NCBI GenBank assembly: GCA_028877265.1 | Contig: JAPPGX010000002.1 | Span: forward strand, 1 to 44,067 | Source: Acidobacteriota bacterium | GTDB lineage: Bacteria > Acidobacteriota > Vicinamibacteria > Marinacidobacterales > Marinacidobacteraceae | DNA: 44,067 nucleotides | Reading direction: 5' to 3' | In this document: positions 15,059-23,800 of the stretch, piece after piece | Layout: each line of letters opens with the position of its first letter | How positions within the stretch are numbered: position 1 is the first letter of the stretch | Notes under the pieces: generated by a model | Databases searched by the model: none | What the model saw: only the letters and a program-made list of their open reading frames with translations | What the model was told of the DNA's origin: nothing | Translations under genes and position numbers: made by a program

Positions 15059-15705
15059 CAGATCGACGGGCGGCTCCGACCGTCGGGACGTTTTCCGAGC
15101 AGAGCCGCGTAGTCCGGAGCGAGACGGGCGGCGACCACCGCGCTCCAGGCGATTTGCCGCTCGCCGCCGGGCCCAATCAGGCAGAGGACGGCGTCCCCGT
15201 TCACCGCCCGCAGGGTTCCGGTCACCGTGTCCGGCCGACTCTCCATCCGGTGGCGAATCCGGACCCGACGCCCGAGGAACCGCCGGCACTCGTCGACCGA
15301 GTGCAACGGACGATCGAGCCCCGGCGTGCTCACTTCCAGAGTGTAGGAACCGGGAATCGGATCCTCCAGATCGAGGAGCGCCGAGAGCTTTTCGTTCACC
15401 CGCTCGCAATCGCCCAGCCCGACGGCATCGTCGGGCCGCTCGATGAAGACGCGCACCCGCCGGCCGCTGCGGGGTCCCTTGATCTCGATCCATGCCAACT
15501 CGACCTGAGCACTCGCCGCCGCCCTTCGCGCCAGTCTTTCGATGTTTGCGGTGAGATCGTCGCCCGCGTGGCGCAGGAGCAGCGGGTCGGTTTCTTCTTG
15601 CGAAATGCGTAGAGCCTCTTGAGATTGGGGAATCGGAGAAAACCCGCCGCACCGATGTGCGACGGGCCATGAAAGAAAACGGGAACGACCCCACCCCGGC
15701 CGCAC
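15058..15705 (-). CDS. rimP: Ribosome maturation factor RimP
   Basis: Core similarity runs from about residue 52 (NIERLARRAAASAQVELAWI) through RVFIERPDDAVGLGDCERVN, PGSYTLEVSTPGLDRPLHS and the C-terminal SH3-like strand GERQIAWSAVVAARLAPDY. RimP aids 30S assembly. The GTG at 15705 gives 215 residues with a 50-residue N-terminal extension lacking family likeness. No ATG, GTG or TTG lies between it and the core, so either the GTG is used or a rare codon (for example ATT in front of SQEETDP) is. A TATACT box 11 bases before the GTG supports it. First gene of the nusA-infB block. Confidence 0.88.
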   Translation of the reverse strand: MRPGWGRSRFLSWPVAHRCGGFSPIPQSQEALRISQEETDPLLLRHAGDDLTANIERLARRAAASAQVELAWIEIKGPRSGRRVRVFIERPDDAVGLGDCERVNEKLSALLDLEDPIPGSYTLEVSTPGLDRPLHSVDECRRFLGRRVRIRHRMESRPDTVTGTLRAVNGDAVLCLIGPGGERQIAWSAVVAARLAPDYAALLGKRPDGRSRPSI

Positions 15706-15716
15706 CCGAACGACTG

Positions 15717-15722
15717 AGTATA
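15717..15722 (-). promoter_or_regulatory. -10-like box TATACT for the rimP-nusA-infB block
   Basis: On the minus strand TATACT lies in the 134-bp gap between rimO and rimP. It ends 11 bases before the GTG proposed for rimP, which would leave a leader of only about five bases. No clear -35 at 16-18 bp is visible. The same GTATACT word occurs upstream of the acyl-CoA dehydrogenase. Confidence 0.4.
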
Positions 15723-15839
15723 CCCCACGCCAAGATCGCCGAAGGACGGGCGATTTGCCGCCGTGAAACCGGCCGGATGCCGCCGGTTCGCCCCCCGGAT
15801 TCTTGCCGGCGGTCCGTGGAAGAAGTTACGCGGCCCGGT

Positions 15840-17240
15840 TCACGCGGTCGCGGCCCCGGCGTTCCCGGTGACTTGCACCGTTTCCGCGGCATTGCCCGCG
15901 AGCGCGTGACCCACCAGATCTTCGGGATGCGCCTTGGTGATCTCCACGTCCACGAACCGGCCCACCGGCGCGGCCCCGTCCACGATGAGGACCCGGGCGT
16001 CCACATCGGGCGCCTGCCCCTCGGTGCGGCCGGCCGTGAGCAGCTCGCTTTCCTCGGCGGCGCCATCGACCAGCACCGGCACGACGCTGCCGACCATTTC
16101 GCGGTGCCGGGCCAGGGCGATGCCGCGCTGCAACTCCATCAGGCGGGCCCGGCGGTCTTCCTTCTCCGTCTCCGAGACCACTTCCCTGGCCACGTACGAC
16201 GTTGCGGACTCCTCATTCGAATAGACGAACGCCCCCATGGCATCGAATCGGGCCGCTTCCACGAAATCGAAGAGTTCCCGGAACTCGTCTTCGGTCTCCC
16301 CCGGAAACCCCACGATGAACGTGCTTCGAACGGCGACGCCGGGAACCGCGGCGCGGATCCGGGCCAGCAGGCGCTCGTTGCTCTGCCGGTTTCCGGGACG
16401 GCGCATGTCCCGGAGGACCCGCCGGCTCGCGTGCTGCAAGGGTATGTCCACGTAGCGGCAGACCTCGGGGACCTCCGCCATCGCCGACAGCACCTCATCG
16501 TCGAGGGTCGTCGGGTAGGCGTAGAGGAATCGCACCCAGGCCACGCCCTCGACCCGGGCCAGTTCCCGCAGCAGCCGCGCCAGACCGTGGCGGATGCCGA
16601 GGTCCTTGCCGTAGGCCGTCGTGTCCTGCGCCACCAGCACGAGTTCCCGGGTCCCCGTCGCGGCCAGCGAGGCCGCCTCGGCGAGCACCGAGTCCGGATC
16701 GCGGCTGCGGAAGTGCCCGCGGATCTGCGGGATCACGCAGAAGGAACAGGGATAGTCGCATCCCTCCGCCACCTTGATGTAGGCGGTGTGGGACGCAGTC
16801 GAGCGGATGCGGGGTGTGGTGTGGTCGTAGAGCCAGGTGACCGACTGATCGGCCCGGAGCGGCGGGGTGCGGCGCCCGGAGGCGGTCAGCACATCCGCAA
16901 TGCGCTCGACCTCGTCGAGCCCGATGACCGCATCGATTTCGGGGATCTCCCGGGCGAGCTCCCCCGCGTACCGCTGCGCCAGGCATCCGGCGACCACGAG
17001 CCGGCGGCACCGGCCCTCGTTCTTCAGGCGGGCCAGATCCAGAATCGTGTTGATCCCCTCTTCCTTGGCCGGGCCGATGAACCCGCAGGTGTTCACGACC
17101 AGCGCGTCGGCGCTCGCCGGATCGGCGGTCATCTCGAAACCGCGCTTCGTGAGGACGCCGGCCATGACTTCGCTGTCGAGCAGGTTCTTCGCGCATCCGA
17201 GGCTCACGAGCCCCACGCGAGGAGTTCTGACGGGCTTCAC
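15840..17240 (-). CDS. rimO: Ribosomal protein S12 methylthiotransferase RimO
   Basis: A 466-residue radical SAM enzyme that methylthiolates an Asp of ribosomal protein S12. The N-terminal UPF0004 domain has its three cluster cysteines in VSLGCAKNLLDSE, VVNTCGFIGPA and VVAGCLAQRY. The radical-SAM cluster motif is EGCDYPCSFCVIP, with the C-x3-C-x2-C spacing. A TRAM domain closes the protein (APVGRFVDVEITKAHPEDL). KNLLDSEVM after the first cysteine separates RimO from MiaB. The GTG start overlaps the asnS stop (GTGA), so translation is probably coupled to asnS. Confidence 0.95.
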   Translation of the reverse strand: MKPVRTPRVGLVSLGCAKNLLDSEVMAGVLTKRGFEMTADPASADALVVNTCGFIGPAKEEGINTILDLARLKNEGRCRRLVVAGCLAQRYAGELAREIPEIDAVIGLDEVERIADVLTASGRRTPPLRADQSVTWLYDHTTPRIRSTASHTAYIKVAEGCDYPCSFCVIPQIRGHFRSRDPDSVLAEAASLAATGTRELVLVAQDTTAYGKDLGIRHGLARLLRELARVEGVAWVRFLYAYPTTLDDEVLSAMAEVPEVCRYVDIPLQHASRRVLRDMRRPGNRQSNERLLARIRAAVPGVAVRSTFIVGFPGETEDEFRELFDFVEAARFDAMGAFVYSNEESATSYVAREVVSETEKEDRRARLMELQRGIALARHREMVGSVVPVLVDGAAEESELLTAGRTEGQAPDVDARVLIVDGAAPVGRFVDVEITKAHPEDLVGHALAGNAAETVQVTGNAGAATA

Positions 17241-18598
17241 GGCGCCAGGCGGTAGAGCGTGCGCGGGAACGGGATCGCTTCCCGGAGGTGCGAGAGGCCG
17301 GACATCCAGGCGACGAAACGTTCGATGCCGAGCCCGAATCCGGAGTGGGGCGTCGTTCCGTAGCGGCGGAGATCGAGGTACCACTCGAAGGCGTCCTCCG
17401 GCAGGCCGTGCTCCTTGACCCGACGGCGCAGGAGTTCCTGATCGTGGATGCGCTGGCCACCGCCGACCACCTCGCCGTAGCCCTCGGGAGCGATGATGTC
17501 GAGGCAGAGGACCCGGTCGGGACGGTCCGCGTCGGGCTCCATGTAAAACGCCTTGATGGCGGCCGGAAAGTGGGTGACGCACAGCGGCCGGTCAAGGTCC
17601 TCGGTGAGCGCCGTTTCGTCCTGCGCTCCGAAGTCCTCCCCCGGCTTGAAACCGGTCCCCTTGCGAGCCAGGATCCCGGCGGCCTCGTCGTAGGTAACCC
17701 GGGGAAAAGGCGCCTGGATCCGGCGCAGGGGGCCCGGGTCGCGCTCCAGGATCTCGAGCTCCGCGGCGCGGTTCTCCAGTACCCGGGAAACCGCGTGACA
17801 GATCAACCCTTCGGCAAGGTCGATGATGTCCGGCAGTTCCGCAAACGCGACCTCGGGTTCCAGCATCCAGAACTCGATGAGATGCCGGCGGGTCTTCGAC
17901 TTTTCCGCCCGGAAGGTCGGGCCCAGGCAATAGGTGCGCCCCACCGACATGGCCACGGCTTCGTTGTAGAGCTGGCCGCTCTGGCTCAGATAGGCCTGGC
18001 GATCGAAGTAGCGGGTCTCGAAGAGAGTGGTCGTCCCCTCGCAGGCGTTCGGGGTGAAGATCGGCGTGTCGGCGTTCACGAACTCCTGTTCCCGCAGGTA
18101 CTCGCGGAACGAGTACAGGACCTCGTCGCGAATCCGCAGGAGCGCGTGCTGCTTCCGGGACCGGAGCCACAGGTGCCGGTGGTCCAGAAGGAACGACGCT
18201 CCGTGTTCCTTGGGCGTGATCGGATAGGGATCGGCGGCGTGGAGGACCCGAAAGTCCGAGGCGCGGATCTCCATCCCGCCCGGGGCGCGCGGCTCCAGGA
18301 ACGCGGCGCCGACAACCTCGACGGCGCTCTCCAGCGGACAGTGCCGGGCGTTCTCAAAGGCCTCGGGGGCAACCGCCGCCTTTGCCACCACCACCTGGGC
18401 GAAGCCCGAGCCATCCCGGAAGTTCAGGAAGAGCAGCTTGCCGCTCGATCGCCGTCCGGCCAGCCATCCCCGAAGGGTGCCCGGTGCTCCCTCGGTCGCC
18501 GTGCCCGGGGCCAGTTTCCGGTGCAGGGAGGCGATCGTCGGGAGGCGCCGCTCCTTCCAGGATCCCGCCGGCGCGGGGTCAGTGGGTTGTCGAGTCAT
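17237..18598 (-). CDS. asnS: Asparagine--tRNA ligase
   Basis: A 453-residue class IIb aminoacyl-tRNA synthetase that charges tRNA-Asn. The N-terminal OB-fold anticodon domain (about 20-125) contains LRGWLAGRRSSGKLLFLNFRDGSG, here split in two as LRGWLAGRRSSG and LLFLNFRDGSG. Catalytic motifs: FVNADTPIFTPNACEG, motif 2 GPTFRAEKSKTRRHLIEFWM and motif 3 GFGLGIERFVAWMSGL. ACEGTTTLFET and the absence of an AspRS GAD insertion favour AsnRS over AspRS. It shares the minus-strand operon with the AmgK-like kinase (28 bp upstream) and rimO (overlapping). Confidence 0.94.
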   Translation of the reverse strand: MTRQPTDPAPAGSWKERRLPTIASLHRKLAPGTATEGAPGTLRGWLAGRRSSGKLLFLNFRDGSGFAQVVVAKAAVAPEAFENARHCPLESAVEVVGAAFLEPRAPGGMEIRASDFRVLHAADPYPITPKEHGASFLLDHRHLWLRSRKQHALLRIRDEVLYSFREYLREQEFVNADTPIFTPNACEGTTTLFETRYFDRQAYLSQSGQLYNEAVAMSVGRTYCLGPTFRAEKSKTRRHLIEFWMLEPEVAFAELPDIIDLAEGLICHAVSRVLENRAAELEILERDPGPLRRIQAPFPRVTYDEAAGILARKGTGFKPGEDFGAQDETALTEDLDRPLCVTHFPAAIKAFYMEPDADRPDRVLCLDIIAPEGYGEVVGGGQRIHDQELLRRRVKEHGLPEDAFEWYLDLRRYGTTPHSGFGLGIERFVAWMSGLSHLREAIPFPRTLYRLAP

Positions 18599-18616
18599 GG
18601 AATCCGCCGGGGCGGG

Positions 18617-18622
18617 AGTTTA
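18617..18622 (-). promoter_or_regulatory. Possible internal -10 box TAAACT upstream of asnS
   Basis: TAAACT on the minus strand ends 18 bases before the asnS ATG, in the 28-bp gap after the kinase gene. It fits the TAnnnT form seen at other starts in this window. No -35 is recognisable, so it is only a candidate internal promoter. Confidence 0.25.
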
Positions 18623-18626
18623 CGTT

Positions 18627-19754
18627 TCAGCCTGCGGGGATGTCCGCGAGGAGACGGCCGAGACGGCGCCGGTCGGAGCGCCCGGAGTGGCGCTCCAGGT
18701 TCTCGCGAACCATTCGCAGAGTGGGGGAGACAAAGCGTCGGTAGACGTCGTTGCCCCGGCGGGACACCTGGAAGCCATAGGTGCCGAGCGCCTTCAGGTT
18801 TCGCTGGAGCGCGACCGCGTCGAACTCGGCCAGCAGTTCGGGAGCATTTCCGCGAACCCCCGCTGCGTCCCGGAAACGGGCGACCAGGTCCGGTTCCCGG
18901 AACGGCGGCCGGGCTGCGTCGCCGGTGGCCACGTACGGGTCGCGGACCAGCGACATCAAGTCGTAGGAGCGCGGTCCGAGGCGCGAGTCCTGGTGATCGA
19001 TCACCCAGAGGACACGGGGCGCGCCGGGCGCCGCGGGATTGTCGCCGGCGATCAGATTGCGCGAGTGGAAGTCCCGGTGGGCCAGCGCCACCGGACCACC
19101 GGCCGCCTCCTCCGCGAGTGCCCCGAACAGCGATTCGAGTTCGCGGCGTGCCGGCCCGCCAAGCCGCAGGCCGGCGTATCCGGCGAGGAAATGCTCGGCG
19201 AAGAACCGCAGTTCCCGCGAGAACAGCGCGGCGTCGAGCCGGGCGGAAAAGGCGCGGAAGCCGCTCGCCGCCGGCGTTCCGGCGAGGCGGGCTCCCTCGT
19301 GCTGGATCCGGGCGATGATGTCCACGGCCTCGTCGTAGAAGGCCGCGAGGCCGGCGCCTTCTCCAGCCCAGACCACCTGCAGGAGTTCATCCCCTAGATC
19401 CTCGAGAGCAATCACTCCAAGTTCCGGAGCCTCTTCCAGAATCCGGGGCGTCCGGACTCCCAGTTCCCGGTACAGGAGCGTGGAGTTCGCAAACGGCAGG
19501 GAACCCGGCGCGTACGGCTCGGCCATGACGCAGAGCACGACCGTCGCCATCCCGCGGCTGCGGTCTGCCAGCCGGGTTGAACCCGCTGGCCGAATCCGGA
19601 AATAGACCCGCTCACCCGCCTCCTTGACGAGAGGCTCGACGGCCACTTCGGTGCGGAGGTTCGGCGCGAGGCTTCGGGACCGCCGCAGAAAGACGTTCAG
19701 CCGCGTCCTGACGTCCGAACCCGGCGCCTTCGGGGTGATCGCGTCTACCGACAC
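18627..19754 (-). CDS. AmgK-like sugar kinase (aminoglycoside phosphotransferase fold)
   Basis: A 375-residue APH-fold kinase. The catalytic loop is ALAHRDFHSRNLIAGD and the metal-binding motif is VIDHQDSRLGPRSYDLMSL, both close to those of AmgK, the anomeric N-acetylmuramate/N-acetylglucosamine kinase of cell-wall recycling. The N-lobe has VEPLVKEAGERVYFRIRP and a hinge near VIALEDLGDELL. The upstream gene encodes a MurU-like nucleotidyltransferase, the usual AmgK partner, 28 bp away. Together they could turn a free amino sugar into a nucleotide sugar. The substrate is inferred from motif and context, not shown. The GTG start at 19754 gives the full N-lobe. Confidence 0.82.
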   Translation of the reverse strand: MSVDAITPKAPGSDVRTRLNVFLRRSRSLAPNLRTEVAVEPLVKEAGERVYFRIRPAGSTRLADRSRGMATVVLCVMAEPYAPGSLPFANSTLLYRELGVRTPRILEEAPELGVIALEDLGDELLQVVWAGEGAGLAAFYDEAVDIIARIQHEGARLAGTPAASGFRAFSARLDAALFSRELRFFAEHFLAGYAGLRLGGPARRELESLFGALAEEAAGGPVALAHRDFHSRNLIAGDNPAAPGAPRVLWVIDHQDSRLGPRSYDLMSLVRDPYVATGDAARPPFREPDLVARFRDAAGVRGNAPELLAEFDAVALQRNLKALGTYGFQVSRRGNDVYRRFVSPTLRMVRENLERHSGRSDRRRLGRLLADIPAG

Positions 19755-19782
19755 GGCACGACCCCCGGCGGACGGACCGGCG

Positions 19783-20805
19783 TCATAGCGGCGTCGCAGC
19801 GCCGCCGGCGAAGAGCGCGCCTTCGATCCGGGCGCCGGCCGGGACGGTTTCCGAGGCGGCGACGATCGATTCCCGGACCACGGCCCGGGTCCCGATGCGG
19901 ACGTCTTCGAGCAGCAGGGATCTCTCGACACGCGCCCCTTCCCCGACGAGACTCCCCGCGCCGACCAGCTCCGGCCGGCGCCCCTCGGCGCCGCCCGGGA
20001 AGCGCGCCCTGGCGGCGCTTGCCGGCCGGGCCCGGGTTTCGGGAATCGCTCCTTCTTCCAGGGCGCGCAGGGAGGCCTCGAGGTAGCGCCGCGGAGTCCC
20101 GATTTCGAACCACGGAGCCCGGCTCGGGAACGCCGCGGCCGTCCCCGCGGCAATCAGACCGGGAAGGAGATCCTGCGAGAGACCTCCCGGCCCACCGCGC
20201 AGGTGGCGGAATGCCGCGGGCTCCAGCAGCCACACTCCCGAAAAGCCGAATCCGGGTCCTCCCGGTCCGCTCAACCCCGTGATGACGCCGTCCTCGCCGG
20301 TCTCCAGGCGCCGCTCACCGCGAAACTCCGGTCCCGGCTGCGGATCGGCGAGCAGAGTGGCTTCACCGCCCGCCGCCCCGTGGAAACGCGCCATCTCCCC
20401 GAGATCGAAGGTGGGGAGCGTGTCCCCATTCAGGACGAGCAGCGGTCCCCCGAAGTCGCTTCCAAGTCCGAAACGCGCCGCGGCACGCGAGAGCCCGCCC
20501 GAAGTGCCGAGCAGTTCCGGCTCGGGCGACCGCCCGATGTTGAGGCCGGGCATCCTGCGCTCGGCGGAAACCAGGAGCGGTTCGAGGGTTTCGGGATGGT
20601 GGTGGAGATTCACGACCACCTCGTTCACCCCGGCGCCGGCGAGCCAACGGAGCAGCCGGGTCAGCAGGGGCACCCCGCAGAAGGGAAGCGCCGGTTTGGC
20701 GCGGTCCCGGGTCAAAGGGCCCATCCGTTCGCCCCGTCCGGCAGCGAACACCATCGCCCGGCGGGGCAACCGGGCCGATCGTCCTTCGCGCCCGACGCCA
20801 ACCAC
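19783..20805 (-). CDS. MurU-like sugar-1-phosphate nucleotidyltransferase with hexapeptide tail
   Basis: A 340-residue nucleotidyltransferase. The Rossmann-like catalytic part (about 17-235) has MVFAAGRGERMGPLTRDRAK, VVVNLHHHPETLE, the metal-site strand LLVLNGDTLPTFD and APWFEIGTPRRYLEA. Residues about 280-335 form a left-handed beta-helix with hexapeptide spacing (LVGAGSLVGEGARVERSLL). MurU itself is shorter and lacks that tail, so a mannose-1-phosphate guanylyltransferase-like activity is an alternative. Pairing with the AmgK-like kinase favours the recycling route. The GTG at 20805 lies just after the smc stop; an ATG at about residue 18 would also give a normal N-terminus. Confidence 0.82.
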   Translation of the reverse strand: MVGVGREGRSARLPRRAMVFAAGRGERMGPLTRDRAKPALPFCGVPLLTRLLRWLAGAGVNEVVVNLHHHPETLEPLLVSAERRMPGLNIGRSPEPELLGTSGGLSRAAARFGLGSDFGGPLLVLNGDTLPTFDLGEMARFHGAAGGEATLLADPQPGPEFRGERRLETGEDGVITGLSGPGGPGFGFSGVWLLEPAAFRHLRGGPGGLSQDLLPGLIAAGTAAAFPSRAPWFEIGTPRRYLEASLRALEEGAIPETRARPASAARARFPGGAEGRRPELVGAGSLVGEGARVERSLLLEDVRIGTRAVVRESIVAASETVPAGARIEGALFAGGAATPL

Positions 20806-20811
20806 CGGCGG

Positions 20812-23800
20812 TCAGGCGGACAGGGCGGCGGCGCCGTCCGCGCTCTCCGGGTCCGCCGCCGCGGCGATCCAGTTCTCCGCGTCGGCCCCGATCTGCGTCG
20901 AGATCAGACGGGAGACGCCGGGCTCCTCCATCGTGACTCCATAGAGGTGCTCGCACGCCTCCATCGTCAGCCGGTTGTGGGTGATGACCACGAGCTGGGT
21001 ATCCCGTTTGAGTTCGTCCAGCATGGATGCGAACCGCTGCACGTTGGCATCGTCGAGAGGAGCGTCCACTTCGTCCAGGAGACAGAAGGGCGCCGGACGA
21101 TAGCGAAACAGCGCGATGAGGAACGCAATGGCCGTCATGGCCTTTTCCCCGCCCGAGAGGAGGCGGACGCTCTGCAGCTTCTTGCCCGGTGGCTGGGCCG
21201 CGATCTCCACTCCGAACTGGGCATCCTCCGGCATTCCCGGCGCGAGCGATTGCCCGCCCGGGCTCCACGCGTCGAACTCTCCGGTGATCCCCGCCGGCGC
21301 TGCTTCGCCGACCCCGTTCCCCGAACTCCCGGAGACCGGCGTTTCGTGACCCGGCGGGGCAGCTCCCTGACCGGTCCCGCTCGCCGCGTCCGCCGGCTCC
21401 TGGAGGCCGGGAGGACCGGCCGTCTCCACCAGCCGCAGCTCGGCGCGGCCGCCCCCGAAGAGTTGCCGGAATGCCTCATCGAACCCGGCGCTGACGGATT
21501 CGAAGCCCTCGCGGAAGATGCGGCGGGCCTCGCGGTCCTGGCGGCGGATGGCTCGAAGTCCGTCGGCGATGCCCTGTTCCACGTCCTTGAGATGTGATTC
21601 GGGCTCGCGCCGTTCCGTCCGCAGTTCGCGGAGCCGCGCTTCGGCAATCTCGTTGACCGGACCCAGCTTCTCGATGCGGTCCTGCACCTGGGCAATCTCC
21701 TCCGCGAGTTCCTCTCGGGATCGGCCGCGGAGCGAGGCAGGCAGGCCCGCGGCCGCGTCCGCGAGCGAACCTCCGCCGGAGCGCTGGAAGTCGCCTTCCA
21801 ACTCCCGCAAGAGCCCCTGGGCCTCCTGGGTTGCCGACCGGATCCGGTGCAACCGTTCTTCACGGTCCCGGATTTCCGCCGCCCGCAGGCGCGCCGCCTC
21901 CACAGCGCCCTCGAGTCGGGTCCGCAGGCCCGCGGCCAGGCCCGTCAAGGCCCCCTCCCGGGCTTCCCAGTCCCGGATGGCAGCTTCGGTCGAGCGCCGT
22001 TCCTGAATGGCGGACGCCCGCCGCGCCAGCCATTCCTCTTCGTCGCGCCCCGCCGCGGCGCGCTCCGCGCGGATCCGCCCCAGTCGCTGGCGGTCGTCCC
22101 GAACCTGTCGCTCAAGGGCCCGCGCCCGGCCCGCGACCTCGTCGGCCACCGCGTTCTGGCGCGCCAGTTCACGGTCCGCGTCGCGCCACTGCGCTTCGCG
22201 GCCCTCCAGCTCGCGCCGGAGGGCCGCGTGGGCCGCCTCCCCCTCGCCGAGTTCGCGAGACGCTTCCTTCAGCCGCGCCTCGTCGCGAGCCAGCAGCTCC
22301 GCCGCGCGGGCGTCGGCCTTCTCGTTGCCCTCCGCTTCCTCGCCGTGGCGGGAGACCTCCGCTTCGAGTTCCTGGATTCTCGTCGAGACGTCTTCGACGG
22401 TTTCCCCGTGCCGGTCCGCTTCGAGCTGGAGCCGGTGGGCGAGGTTCTCGGCCCGCCCGAGGGTCTGCCGCAGGGCTTCGACCGCCGATCGAGCTTTTTC
22501 CGCCGCCTCCCGCGCGCCGGCCGAGGCGTGGGCCAGCCGGGCCAACCGGCCCGTTCCCCGCCGCTTCCGGGCTTCGAGTTCGGCCACTTCGCGCCGCGTG
22601 CTCAAGAAACCGTCACCCGGTCCGCCCCGTCCGAACCGCACGACTCCGGGAGGGGCCACGCTGGCCCCGCCCCGCGTCACGTAGGCGCCCGGTTTCTTCA
22701 GGAAGGCCGCCAGCGCCTCCGCGAGGTCGGCGGTGACCACCGCGTCCGGAACAACGCTCTCAAGCGCCGGGTCCACCGGTTTCAGGTGGTCGCTCAGCCG
22801 ATCGTCTCCGTCGTTCGCCGGCGGTTTGCGCGAGCCGCAGGCTTCCAGAAGCTCGGACACCAGAACCTCGGAGGGACCGGCCTCCTCGCCGCCGAGCTCC
22901 TCGACGAGTTCCGAGACATCGGCCACGCGGTCGATCCGGATGCGATGCACGCCGAGGAGCCGCTCCGCCGCCAACTCGTATCCCGGATCCACCTCCACCA
23001 GCTCGCCGAGCGCACCACCGGGAGCGAGTCCGCGCCGTTCAGCCGCCTCAACGACCTTCGAGGCGCTCTCCCCCAGTTGGTTGCGCGAAGCGACCAGCGC
23101 TTCGAGCGACCGGTGGCGGTCCGCGAGGGCCACCTGCTCCTTCTCGGCCAGTGCCTCCTCGTCCCGTGCTGCCTCCGCCACGGCGGCCGCGGAGCGGCGC
23201 GCCGTTTCGGCAGTCTCGAGCCGGCCGCGCAGACCGGTGATCTCGTCCTCCTGCGCCCGGACCCGCGACCGCGCCCCGGAGAGGCCCTCGGTCGCGTGAT
23301 CCAGGCGAGCGGCGAGTTCCCGGCGGCTCCCCGAGAGTCCAAGTCCGGTCGCCGACAGCCGCTCGCGCCGGGTCGCGTATTGGTCCCGTGACATGCGGAA
23401 CGATCGGACGCTCGCCCGCAGGCGATCCACCTCCCGCCGCTGCTCCCACAGCCGGGAGTGGGCCTCGCGTTCCTCGGCCAGCGCCCGATCCCTGGCCGCC
23501 GCGCGCGCCGCGGCCGCCTCGGTCAGCTCGGCCAGCCGGTCGGGGAACTCCCCGGCGCGGCGTTCACTCTCCTGCCGCTCGGTTTCCAGATCATCGAGCC
23601 GGGCTCCGAGCGTGGTGGCCTCGGTGTCGAGACGGGAGGCCTGCGAGGCGCGCACCTCGGCGGCCCGGGCGCCCTCGTCGAGGAGCGACAGGGCGCGAGC
23701 CCGCCGCACCCCCAGGTCGCCGATTTCCCGGGTGGCTTCACGAAGTTCGAATTCGGTGCCGGTGACCTGCTCCCGAAGCGCCTCCACGAAACGTTCGAAG

